A DNA stretch of 64,000 nucleotides from Cunninghamella blakesleeana (lineage: Eukaryota > Mucoromycota > Mucoromycetes > Mucorales > Cunninghamellaceae), in NCBI GenBank assembly GCA_017871115.1, contig JAFCIZ010000001.1, forward strand, positions 1,221,501 to 1,285,500, read 5' to 3'. The translations under genes were made by a program, and so were the position numbers. Below the pieces are notes generated by a model. That model was not told the origin of the DNA. It saw nothing but the letters and a program-made list of their open reading frames with translations, and ran no database searches. This document shows, piece after piece, positions 1 through 8,135 of this stretch. Within the stretch, counting starts at the first letter, position 1, and the number at the start of each line of letters is the position of its first letter.

Positions 1-600
1 GAATTCAAAGATTATTCTGATATTTCAATTAATGAAAATCATATAGAAAGAATAAAAGAAGTTCATAATAGAATAAATGATATGGCAAACATTATCCTAC
101 CTGCTATAATAAAAAGAACAAAAGAAATAAGAAATGCTTCTCAAGAAAAATTTAATAAAAATAATAAAATAATAGAATTTAAAGTAGGTTCTCTAGTTAG
201 TATGATAACCCCTTATAAAACCTCAAAACTAGAACCTAAATATATAGGACCCTTTACTGTTATTGAAAAGAATAAAGGTGGTGCCTATAAGTTAATGGAT
301 AAAAGAGGAAAACCATTACCTTCTAAATATCCTCCAAACTTATTAAAAAGTGTATCCGAGGATCCAGAATTTGCTGATGAGCAAAGATGGGAAGTAGAAA
401 AAATAATTGATCATCGTTTAACTTCTGATGGTGATTATGAATACCGAGTACGTTGGAAAAGCTATAAAGCTGACGATGATACATGGGAAAAAGAAAAACA
501 GTTTGATGATATCAATACAATTATATCTTATTGGAGAAAAAAATCTGAAATTAATCTAGATCATAAACAAACTGTAAGAAATAAAAGAAGAAAGTTATAA
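1..600 (+). CDS. Ty3/gypsy chromovirus integrase C-terminus with chromodomain (5'-truncated by window edge)
   Basis: The frame is open from base 1 and closes at TAA 598-600, so this is the 3' end of a pol gene that starts outside the window. The first part resembles the integrase C-terminal beta-barrel (KVGSLVSMI then KYIGPFTVIE), which follows the catalytic core in Ty3/gypsy integrases. Residues from WEVEKIIDHR through EYRVRWKSY to DDTWE match a chromodomain; the W/Y...W...W positions that form the methyl-lysine cage are present. In chromoviruses this domain is thought to direct insertion to particular chromatin. The start at 82 is only an internal Met. A polypurine tract and an LTR-like start follow about 255 bp downstream, the expected order for a plus-strand element. 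No stop or frameshift interrupts the visible part. Family assignment is strong; whether the whole element is intact cannot be judged here. Confidence 0.9.
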   Translation, partial: EFKDYSDISINENHIERIKEVHNRINDMANIILPAIIKRTKEIRNASQEKFNKNNKIIEFKVGSLVSMITPYKTSKLEPKYIGPFTVIEKNKGGAYKLMDKRGKPLPSKYPPNLLKSVSEDPEFADEQRWEVEKIIDHRLTSDGDYEYRVRWKSYKADDDTWEKEKQFDDINTIISYWRKKSEINLDHKQTVRNKRRKL

Positions 601-658
601 AATAAAATAAAATAAAATAAAATAAAATAAAATAAAATAAAATAAAATAAAATAAAAA
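599..658. repeat. (AAAAT)n pentanucleotide repeat
   Basis: About eleven tandem AAAAT units directly follow the stop codon of the integrase ORF. Similar short AAAAT runs recur in the LTR-like copies at 3.5-5.4 kb, so the tract may be part of the retroelement 3' region rather than host spacer. No coding or regulatory role is visible. Confidence 0.85.
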
Positions 659-830
659 TAAATAAATAATTGTATGTATATACAAATAAGATATATTTAA
701 TATATATAAAATGTGTTATAAGAATAACAACACATACAGACATTATCAAAATATCGCGATTAATAAATACTATTATAAATAAATAAATATGTGTATATAA
801 ACATATCTAGATACTGACTAGCCTGCTTTT

Positions 831-863
831 CTGTTGGAGACGTCTAACAGACTGGAAGGGGGT
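831..863 (+). other. Putative polypurine tract with upstream inverted repeat
   Basis: The purine run GGAAGGGGG (855-863) is the strongest G-rich tract in an otherwise A/T region and lies between the integrase ORF and a TGTCG sequence at 866, as expected for a plus-strand primer site. Just before it, CTGTT (831-835) and AACAG (846-850) flank the palindrome AGACGTCT and could pair. The assignment rests on position and composition only. Confidence 0.55.
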
Positions 864-865
864 AA

Positions 866-1369
866 TGTCGTATCAGGCTATTTTATCTTATAGTAAACAA
901 ATATAATGCTATGATTATATAATAGTAAATAGTATAAAGTAAAATAATGATAATGATCGTCAAGTGCACTGAGATTAAAATATATAATCTTTTATTTAAA
1001 TGGATAGCTATACTAAATAAGGAGTTAAATCTAACTCAGATATATTATTATCTTTAAACTGTCAAACTTAACCTTATAAACTGAATGTTAAAAGTCCCTA
1101 TATTGAATCTAACTATATTACTACATTAATATATAAAAGAACCAATGACAGTTATCATGGATCATCATATAGTAATAATAAAATATATGAAAGATCGTCA
1201 TAATGGGGTTATAAATCATATTGATTAATATCACTAATCATATGAAAAGTGAAATATTATTTTATATAAATACTAAAGCAGAATTAGATTATTATTACAA
1301 TCTTCATCTTATATTTATAATAAAAACAACCAACTAAGGAATTTCACTTAATTATTTTGTTTTTCTCTT
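866..1369 (+). repeat. Putative 3' LTR of the chromovirus (right boundary uncertain)
   Basis: The segment begins TGTCG three bases after the purine tract and has no open reading frame. It is A/T-rich and runs into the truncated protease ORF of a second, oppositely oriented element at 1370. I could not find a second copy in the window to fix its 3' end, so the right limit is only the point where the other element becomes recognisable. If it is an LTR, the chromovirus may have inserted into, or recombined with, the minus-strand element and removed its reverse transcriptase and integrase. Confidence 0.4.
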
Positions 1370-2185
1370 TTATATATAAAAACTATTTATTTTACCTATT
1401 TTTAATTTTAACATATTTTTCAACATGCAAGATTTCGAGGCACCGCTATCAATCAATCCTCTTATTCTTTTATCATTAATAATTAAACTTGTATAAGCTG
1501 CTGTTGTAGTAAGTTCTGTGTTAGTTAATGTATTTAATGGTATGTCTGTTGCAGTTGTATCAGTTTGATCTTTTATTTTTGTTGCTTTTCTTTTAGGTCT
1601 ACATGCAGTTAATAATTGACGTCGTAAAGTATGTGATGATTTAATTAAATCTCCAACATCAATATTAGCTTTTTGTTTAAAAACATCATCTACTATGTTA
1701 TAGTTTATTTGCACTGGAGATGGTGGTTGTCGTTTTCGTTTTGTTTTATTTTCTGGTTCAATAATATTATCTATAATATAATCATTAATCATATCTTGTT
1801 GGGATAATTGTTGTTCAGTAATATCTTCAATTAATTTAGATGTATTATTTATATTTAATTTTTGTTTTCCTTTGCTGATTGTTTTTGGAGTCTTAGAAGA
1901 CGAAGGTATAACTGCAGGTGGTTTGTCTAATCTAGCTGCATAAAGATCTTCATCATCATAATGTGTATATTCATTTTCATCCCATAATTCATGTTGATCA
2001 AATATTGCATTCATATTTTGTTGATTATTTTTTGTATTATTATCTTTTATATTGTTTTTATTATTTTTATAAAAGTTATTATTATTTTGATTATTATTGC
2101 TAATATTATTATTATTGTTGTTAATGGATTTGTTATCAGGGACTTCCAATTGACCATTAGATGCAATTGCCCTGTCTAGTTTTTT
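1370..2185 (-). pseudogene. Retrotransposon protease (pro) fragment, pol truncated
   Basis: This minus-strand frame is in -1 phase to gag and continues upstream of any AUG into the gag overlap, so it is probably translated by frameshifting. After a long N-, K- and T-rich linker it carries the retropepsin-like active site L-I-D-S-G-A-S (Asp codon at 1448-1450). The frame ends at 1370, about 24 codons after the active site. No reverse transcriptase, RNase H or integrase follows; the next sequence is the LTR-like region of the chromovirus. It is therefore a truncated pol remnant. The aspartic protease call is good because of the DSGAS motif and its place behind gag. Confidence 0.75.
2176..2185 (-). 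promoter_or_regulatory. Canonical -1 ribosomal frameshift site at the gag stop
   Basis: On the minus strand the heptamer A-AAA-AAC (2185 to 2179) is read in the gag frame as the last two sense codons AAA AAC and is followed at once by the UAG stop (2178-2176). A -1 slip on this X-XXY-YYZ sequence enters exactly the open frame that contains the protease. The pro frame stays open through the overlap. This is the standard arrangement for making a Gag-Pol fusion in many retroelements. Whether a stimulatory structure lies downstream was not assessed. Confidence 0.75.
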
Positions 2186-3255
2186 GATTGATTTTGTTGA
2201 TTATATTGTTGTTGATTGTTTAATTGTTGAGTATTTTGCTGCTGTGAATATTGTTGTTGATGTTGTTGTTGGTTAGATAAATAATTATGATTATTATTGT
2301 CATAATTATTATCTTGATTATATTGTTGATTGTTGTAACGTCTTGATCCATAGTTATTTTTATATGGTCCATAATTATGAGGTCCATGGTAATTATTATA
2401 GTTATTACTTCTATTAGATTTCGATAGTTCATTTCGTACTATTTTAACAATATCATCACTGGTAAGGTTATCATTTTTAAGAGGTTTCTTTGTCGATTGA
2501 TTCAATTGTTCCATTCTATCATTCATTTTCTTTTCCATGGTTTCCATATTAGTAACTAAACGTTCTAATAATGTTACAACTGGATCAGAATGAATAGACG
2601 ATTTAGAATCCATGACACGTTGACTAGAATCCATCATTGTAAAAGAATCTACATTTCCAAGTGGATAATTGTTCAATTGTACATCAGTACTAGAATAATT
2701 ATGAGTAATACCATAAGTTTTATTAGCATTCCACCATGATTCTGCATACTTCAACCATTGTTGTTCGGTAATGGATCCATGTTCAATACAATGTTTACTG
2801 ATGGCAGGTAATAATCCATAACGAAAACGCATCAATACAATGTCTTTGTCATCTTTTTTTGCTAATCGCGCAACTTCTTGTAACCTTGAATAAAAATCAC
2901 GTGGATGTTCATCAGTACCTTGACGCATATCATTAAGAATTAACTTATAAGATTCAAGTAGTTCTGGAGTTACAAACTTTTCTTCTAAAGCATCCATCGC
3001 TACATCAAAAGTTAAATTATCTTGAAGTTGATCTTTGAGCGAATCTAAATAAGTTTTAGCCGATTTTCTAACTTGTATTTTCAATATAGCAAGTTTTCTA
3101 CTATCTGTAGTATTATTAGAGAGTTCCAAGAATGTTTCTAAAATTTGTCTGAAGTGACGGAAGTCTTCACGTTCACCACCAGAAAAAGGAATAAGTTGAG
3201 GTTTGAAGTCCATGAATGGTTGTTTTTGAGCCAACACGGTATAATCGTAAGACAT
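2176..3255 (-). CDS. Ty3/gypsy-type Gag (capsid) protein
   Basis: An uninterrupted 359-residue ORF starting at ATG 3255. Residues about 15-180 resemble the retrotransposon Gag/capsid family, with FSGGEREDFRHFRQ near the start, a helical middle and the RQGTDEHPRDFYSRLQEVA stretch typical of Ty3/gypsy capsids. The C-terminal third is very rich in Asn, Gln and Tyr and may be disordered and RNA-binding. I see no intact CCHC zinc knuckle. Gag would package element RNA into virus-like particles in the cytoplasm. A primer-binding-site-like sequence and LTR-like repeats lie upstream on the same strand, and a frameshift site and protease fragment downstream. The ORF is intact although pol is not, so the element could at most be mobilised in trans. 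Confidence 0.85.
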   Translation of the reverse strand: MSYDYTVLAQKQPFMDFKPQLIPFSGGEREDFRHFRQILETFLELSNNTTDSRKLAILKIQVRKSAKTYLDSLKDQLQDNLTFDVAMDALEEKFVTPELLESYKLILNDMRQGTDEHPRDFYSRLQEVARLAKKDDKDIVLMRFRYGLLPAISKHCIEHGSITEQQWLKYAESWWNANKTYGITHNYSSTDVQLNNYPLGNVDSFTMMDSSQRVMDSKSSIHSDPVVTLLERLVTNMETMEKKMNDRMEQLNQSTKKPLKNDNLTSDDIVKIVRNELSKSNRSNNYNNYHGPHNYGPYKNNYGSRRYNNQQYNQDNNYDNNNHNYLSNQQQHQQQYSQQQNTQQLNNQQQYNQQNQSKN

Positions 3256-3365
3256 CCTATAATTAATTATTTTCAGTTTGCTTGATTGTTTTTTAGTAGT
3301 TTATATAGAATGAATATCTTTCCCAGTAGTTATTGAAAGTATAAGCTTGTAGAAAAGATCCCCGC

Positions 3366-3377
3366 CAGTGAGCACCA
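3366..3377 (-). other. Putative tRNA primer-binding site
   Basis: On the minus strand the sequence TGGTGCTCACTG starts 4 nt after the presumed LTR end (3382) and is followed by GCGGGGATC. It begins with TGG, the complement of the universal CCA tail, as a minus-strand primer-binding site must. I could not match it confidently to a named tRNA. The same motif recurs four more times inside the LTR-like copies (3468, 4175, 4891 and 5295), which is unusual. Confidence 0.5.
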
Positions 3378-3970
3378 AATATGTTGTGTGGGTTTTTGTT
3401 TAAGATTTATTTTTTTGAAATGAGGAATGAGTATTATAAGTAATATTTGATATGTATAATATAATTCCAGTGAGCACCAGTTCCTGTTTTATAAGTAGAA
3501 CGACTTAATATAAAGGAATAAAAAAAATAAAATAAAATAAAGTAAAAAATAAAGAAATAAAAAAATAAAAATTTTAAAAGGTGTAATATAATTGCAGGAT
3601 TAAAGAGAGATTTCAGTAACCGCAATGTAAAATAAATATAATAAGAAAATTTAAAAAGTAATTTAAATTTGAATTGTTGAAAAATATATTTAAGTAAATA
3701 AATATAAAATAAAAAAATAAAATGATATAGTTTGTTATAAAAAAATAGATAAATTCAGTAATTTGAATAAGTTATAAGTAAAATAAGTTAAAATTATAAA
3801 ATATGATTTATAAAGTGGACAAGTTCAATAATTATTTAATAGATAATAATTTATTATAAAAATTTGACAATTTAAGAGAAAGAAAGAGAAAAAAAATGAT
3901 TCTATTTATACAAAAAAAAAAAGATAAAAATTAAAAATTTATGAGAGTGAGGAGAGATAAAATAAAGTTT

Positions 3971-4082
3971 GGAGTCATAACGCTGGAGTCATGACGCTGG
4001 AGTCATAGCACCGGAGTCATGACGCTGGAGTCATAGCACCGGAGTCATGACACTGGAGTTATGGCTCTGGAGTCATGGCACC
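3971..4082. repeat. 14-bp minisatellite, 8 units, in LTR copy A
   Basis: Eight consecutive 14-bp units of the form GGAGTCATRRCRCY occupy exactly 112 bp. Units ending in CGCT and CACC alternate in the middle. The decayed copy at about 7.6 kb has only about two related units between the same flanking sequences, so the array expanded within copy A. Confidence 0.95.
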
Positions 4083-4271
4083 AGTAACACAAAATCAGGC
4101 CCAAATAAGGAAAAAAAAAATATTAAAGAGCATTATTGCTAACAGTAGATAGTTTTATAGTTTAGTTTAGTTGTCAGTGAGCACCAGTATCTTGTTTTAT
4201 AAGTAGATACAACTTAGTTTAGATTGATAATTTAAAATAAAATTAAAATAATAAAATAAAATAAAATAAAT

Positions 4272-4407
4272 TATATAATTGGATAAAGATCAACAATTAT
4301 ATAGACAAAGTAAAAATAAAATAAAATAAATATAATATCGGATAAAGATCAACGATTATTATAATAAAATAATATAAAGTAATATTGGATAGTAATCAAC
4401 AATATTA
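4272..4407. repeat. Array of three stem-loops with conserved 12-nt loops (copy A)
   Basis: Three successive inverted repeats each enclose a 12-nt loop. At 4272-4303 the stem TATATAATTG/CAATTATATA encloses GATAAAGATCAA. At 4331-4363 the stem TATAATATCG/CGATTATTATA, with one bulge, encloses the identical loop. At 4380-4407 the stem TAATATTG/CAATATTA encloses GATAGTAATCAA. Stem sequences differ while pairing is kept, including an ATTG/CAAT to ATCG/CGAT change that alters both sides. That is the pattern expected when structure is conserved. Function is unknown; it lies within the LTR. Confidence 0.8.
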
Positions 4408-5084
4408 ATATAAAATAAATATAATCTTTAGCTAAAAAGATGAGTTAAGAGAATTTAATATATAAAAATCTTTATTTCAAATAACTGATTTTTCAAAAAT
4501 AAAATAAAATCTCGCTCCTTTATATATAAAAATGATCTGAATTCAAACCCAGATTGGTAGGTAAGTTATAAAGACCATTATAACAAGGAGGAGTATAAAT
4601 TGATAAAGTTATAAAAGATAAAATAAATAAATATATATATAATTATGAAATAATATTGGATAAAATATAAGGTTAATATATATATATACATATATTTATA
4701 TATGCAAAAACACTTGTTTAAAAATATATTTAAAAATTATTTTTAGGATTATTTAGGTATGGTAAGTTCAACCATACCATAACAAAAGGAATAAAAATAA
4801 GTGGTGTTGTGTGTGTTTTTGGTAAGAGTTATTTTTGTTAAAATAAAATAAGAGAGTTTATATTTATATTAATTATAAATAAGATAATTCCAGTGAGCAC
4901 CAGTTCTTGTTTTGTAAGTAGAACGACTTAATATAATGTAAAATTAAAAAAAGTAAAAAGATAAAATAAAATAAAAATATTTAAAAAAATTCAAAAGTAT
5001 ATGCAAATGAATTTGAAAGTCAGAGTAGATTATTATATAAAAAGAGTAATAATCAAATAAAGTAATAATAAAATTAAAATCCCA

Positions 5085-5152
5085 GGGAAATGGATGTAGG
5101 GAAATGGATGTAGGGAAATGGATGTAGGGAAATGGACGTAGGGAAATGGATT
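5085..5152. repeat. 14-bp minisatellite, nearly 5 units, in LTR copy B
   Basis: Units of GGGAAATGGATGTA repeat from 5085, with one T-to-C change in the fourth unit and a partial fifth. The period equals that of the copy A minisatellite but the sequence is unrelated. It lies between the two AGTGAGCACC motifs of copy B, the same relative place as the copy A array. Confidence 0.95.
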
Positions 5153-5380
5153 TGAACTAAAAAATATTTTTAATTACCGCCAGCTTGATCTGTGTGTGCG
5201 ACAGTGGTGTTGTGTAAATTTTTAGTTGTTTGAAAAGTAGAATTTCCTTTTATAGTTTTAGAAAGTAGATAGTTTTGTAGTTTAGTTTAGTCGTCAGTGA
5301 GCACCAGTATCTTGTTTTACAAGTAGATACAACTTAGTTTAGATTAAAAGTTTAAAATAAAAATAATAAAATAAATAAAT

Positions 5381-5520
5381 TATATAATTGGATCAAGATC
5401 AACAATTATATAGACAAAATAATAAATTTAAAATAAAAATATATATAATATCGGATAAAGATCAACGATTATTATAATAAAATAATATAAAGTAATATTG
5501 GATAGTAATCAACAATATCA
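5381..5520. repeat. Array of three stem-loops with conserved loops (copy B)
   Basis: This is the counterpart of the copy A array. Stem-loops lie at 5381-5412 (loop GATCAAGATCAA), 5444-5476 (loop GATAAAGATCAA) and 5493-5520 (loop GATAGTAATCAA). Stems are almost identical to copy A; the third has one end mismatch. Confidence 0.8.
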
Positions 5521-6390
5521 ATATAAAATAAATATAATCTTTTGCTAAAAAGATGAGTTAATAGACTTATTGGTTATAATATAAGCTTTTATTTAAAATT
5601 AACTGATTTTTCAAAAATAAAATAAAAATTTCGCTCTTTTATATATAAAAAAAATATGGATTTAAACACAGACTCTTAGGTGTTTATAAAGGTCAATATA
5701 TATAAGGGAGTAAATATAAGTTAGATAAAATATATAATATAAGATATATAAATAAGATAAAATATAAATAAAATATAAGGTTAATATATTTATACCTGCA
5801 TATATTTATATATGCAAACACATATAAATGTATTTAAAAATTATTTCTAGGATTATTTAGGTATGGTAAGTTAAGCCATACCATAACAGTGGAATAAAAA
5901 GATATATAAATATTTACATTATTAAAAATATAAAATTATACGCTCAAATCAAATCCATAAATATTAGTGCTGGATTTTATGCATAACTATCAGATTGCCT
6001 CTTGACATTAGAATTAAATTATGAATAATAAATAATCCAGAAAATATTTAATTATTCAATTTATATAAATTATATCATTAAATATATAGTTTCATAATAT
6101 ATAATCATATTTTAAAAAAACATTAAATTTTAATAATATTATGGATAAATTTTTATATTAAAATATATATCTATAGTTATATATGAATTAAAAATATAAG
6201 TAAAAAATATTCCAATATTAGTAAAAATAGTAATAAAATTTTCATAGAACTGAATTAAAAAAAGTGTTAAAAACAATGGAAATGATAAATAGTTATCTAA
6301 AAATATGAAAATTCAAAATATTAATTATAATAAAATAAATTATATTAGATGTTTATAATAGAGAATAAAAATATATCAATGCGATAAAAC

Positions 6391-6497
6391 CACGTGATCA
6401 CATGACAAGTATGCTGAGTCTAAATTTAAAGGAAAAAAAGAATATATCTTTTTACTTTTTGCTTTTTTTTCTTTTCTTTTACTATTATTTATAAAAA
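6391..6497 (+). promoter_or_regulatory. Putative promoter of the PD-(D/E)XK ORF
   Basis: A TATAAAAA box (6490-6497) lies 23 bp before the ATG at 6520. About 130 bp upstream of the ATG is CACGTGATCACATGAC (6391-6406), which contains a CACGTG E-box of the kind bound by bHLH factors. Both are sequence matches only. The spacing would give a very short 5' UTR. Confidence 0.4.
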
Positions 6498-6519
6498 GGT
6501 AATTTTTTTTATTTCTAAA

Positions 6520-7296
6520 ATGTCAGAAGATAAAATGCCAGAAGATAAGAAACTGAAGCAAATACAAGAATCAACTGTAGATATATTTAAAACAGACAAC
6601 AGAAAAGAATATGCGAATTTATCATATGAAAAAGTTTTAGACTATCTTGAAATTGATAATCTGACATTACTTACAAATGTAGATAGTATACCAATGAAAG
6701 AAATTGATGATACAGTTATTGAACACATATCTAAAAATCTTATTGCATTAACTAAATCTTATGGATCAGCTAATCAAGGAAATGAATCTAAAAGACAAGA
6801 ATTTGTATCTACTGTTATTTGTTATATTATTGCACAGTATTATGGTAAAGGTGTAATGATTAAAAAAGAAGAACAAATTGATGGTGAAGAAGTTAGAGGA
6901 CCTGTTGAATTTGTAATTGTTCACGGTAAACGTATTTTAATCGTTATTGAAGCTAAAAAACAAGATTGGGATCAAGGTAGAGCACAAATTCTTATGCAGT
7001 TGTACAATGCTTACATTAAAAATATTAACCTTGGTGCTTCAAAAAATCATGTAGTGTATGGTATTGTAACAACGGGATTTAGTTGGGAATTTCTTTGGTG
7101 TAAAGGGAACAATATAAATGATAGTAATGATATTAAATCAAATATTATATGGAAATATGAAGAAGCATTTAATCCAATTGAAACAAACTTAATAAAGGAA
7201 CTTGAACAATGGAAACATAGGGTGGCTCCACTTGTGAAAAAAATAAATTACATGATTGATCACTCTTTAAATCAACTTACTGGACAATCTGATTAA
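6520..7296 (+). CDS. PD-(D/E)XK (restriction-endonuclease-like) fold protein, Crinkler-associated type
   Basis: This is an intact, intronless 258-residue ORF. The core runs from about residue 88 to 200. It includes a helix with E94, then GPVEF (E130), the strand-turn ILIVIEAKK (E144-x-K146) and a following Q156 in a helix, which is the order of catalytic residues in PD-(D/E)XK nucleases. From memory of the family, small proteins with this core are numerous in Mucoromycota and Glomeromycotina, where they have been linked to Crinkler-type effectors. No signal peptide or membrane segment is seen. The N-terminus (1-85) is acidic and unrecognised. The gene lies between LTR-like copies and has good codon integrity, so it may be selected or recently arrived. 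DNA cleavage is inferred, not shown; an RNA-acting or inactive relative is possible. Confidence 0.6.
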   Translation: MSEDKMPEDKKLKQIQESTVDIFKTDNRKEYANLSYEKVLDYLEIDNLTLLTNVDSIPMKEIDDTVIEHISKNLIALTKSYGSANQGNESKRQEFVSTVICYIIAQYYGKGVMIKKEEQIDGEEVRGPVEFVIVHGKRILIVIEAKKQDWDQGRAQILMQLYNAYIKNINLGASKNHVVYGIVTTGFSWEFLWCKGNNINDSNDIKSNIIWKYEEAFNPIETNLIKELEQWKHRVAPLVKKINYMIDHSLNQLTGQSD

Positions 7297-7489
7297 CTTC
7301 TTCCAATTTAAATAACTTGCTATAAAAAAAGATTAATGGAAATACATAAATTTGATTTAGTATGATTTTTTACGAAAAATACAAAGATATATGTTATTAT
7401 AACAAAAAGTAATTCCTAATACGGCTAAACATTAATGTTTTTTTTTTTAAAAATATGTTTATATTTTATAATTTTATATATCAAATGAT

Positions 7490-8135
7490 ATATAGTCTTT
7501 ATAATTTTAACAATTTAAGAAAAAGTAAGAGAGAAAGATTGGTTCTACTTTACTAAAAAAATTAAAAAATTTATAAGAATGAGAAGAGATAAGATGATAT
7601 TTAGTCATAACACTGGAGTCATAGCATCAGTAACACAAAACCGGGCCCAAAAAAGGAAAGAAAAATCAAAGAGCATTATTACTAACAGTAGATACAACTT
7701 AATTTAGATAAATAAAATAAAAATAAACTATATAATTGGATAAAGATCAACAATAGTATAATAAAATAATTTTTAGTTAAAATGATGAGTTGATAGAACT
7801 TATAAGTATTTATTTAAAATAGCTGATTTCTTTCAAAATTAAAAAAATATCTGAATACATATACTAATTTTTTCAAAATAATTTAACTTTTTATCTTCCT
7901 ATAGAAGATAAAAGTATAAAAAAAAAAACTAAATTAAAAATATCATTTAAAGTGATCTAAACGAATATATTTCATAACAAGAGTAATAATCAAAAGAGTA
8001 TAAAATAATATTATATACATATAGCACTTAGTAGCGTCGCTGTTCTGAACAGCATTCCTTATATGGATATTTTTTGAATTAGAAAAATAATATATCAATC
8101 ATCAAGTACATTGTTTTATAAGTGTAACTTGTGGT
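7490..8135 (-). repeat. Decayed LTR-like copy C
   Basis: The segment aligns by eye with about 3860-4480 of copy A. Shared blocks are the purine-rich GAGAGAT stretch, one or two GGAGTCAT units followed by CAGTAACACAAAA and GGGCCCAAA, GAGCATTATTRCTAACAGTAGAT, one stem-loop (7729-7760, one mismatch in the second arm) and a worn TTGTTTTATAAGTGTAACTTG near 8110. It lacks the minisatellite expansion, two of the stem-loops and the terminal hairpin. It looks like an old solo LTR remnant. Confidence 0.6.

Larger units (their letters stand above)
3382..4784 (-). repeat. LTR-like copy A (minus-strand element)
   Basis: The block starts TGTTGTGTGGG and ends CCATAACA, so it has short inverted TGTT/AACA termini. 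On the minus strand it precedes the primer-binding-like site and gag, as a 5' LTR should. It is homologous over most of its length to copy B: both contain the CAGTGAGCACCAGT motif, the three stem-loops, a TTTATATATAAA TATA-like stretch and a terminal hairpin made of GGTATGGT (4756-4763) and ACCATACC (4771-4778). At about 1.4 kb it is long for an LTR and contains an internal duplication and an 8-unit minisatellite. Boundaries come from comparing copies by eye. Confidence 0.6.
4805..5888 (-). repeat. LTR-like copy B
   Basis: This is a second direct copy starting TGTTGTGTGTG and ending CCATAACA, 20 bp beyond copy A. It matches copy A at the CAGTGAGCACCAGT motifs (4891, 5295), the three stem-loops and the terminal hairpin (GGTATGG with CCATACC). 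A further TGTTGTGT start at 5206, preceded by CCGCCAG as at the copy A/PBS junction, suggests that copy B is itself composite, with a shorter LTR at 5206-5888. No gag or pol lies between copies A and B. The arrangement could be a tandem LTR left by recombination or a nested insertion. Confidence 0.55.

Noticed and set aside
2140..2185. Remnant CCHC zinc knuckle at the gag-pro junction
   Set aside because: Gly-Gln-Leu and Asp-Asn-Lys spacing recalls a knuckle, but none of the four metal ligands is present in one frame.
3366..3377. A tRNA gene ending CAGTGAGCACCA
   Set aside because: No cloverleaf or T-arm can be built upstream, and genomic eukaryotic tRNA genes do not encode CCA. The minus-strand PBS reading fits better.
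3971..4082. CRISPR-like array
   Set aside because: Units are contiguous 14-mers without spacers, in a eukaryotic retroelement.
8039..8053. Perfect 15-nt palindrome GCTGTTCTGAACAGC
   Set aside because: Isolated, with no second copy or nearby gene start; too short to interpret.
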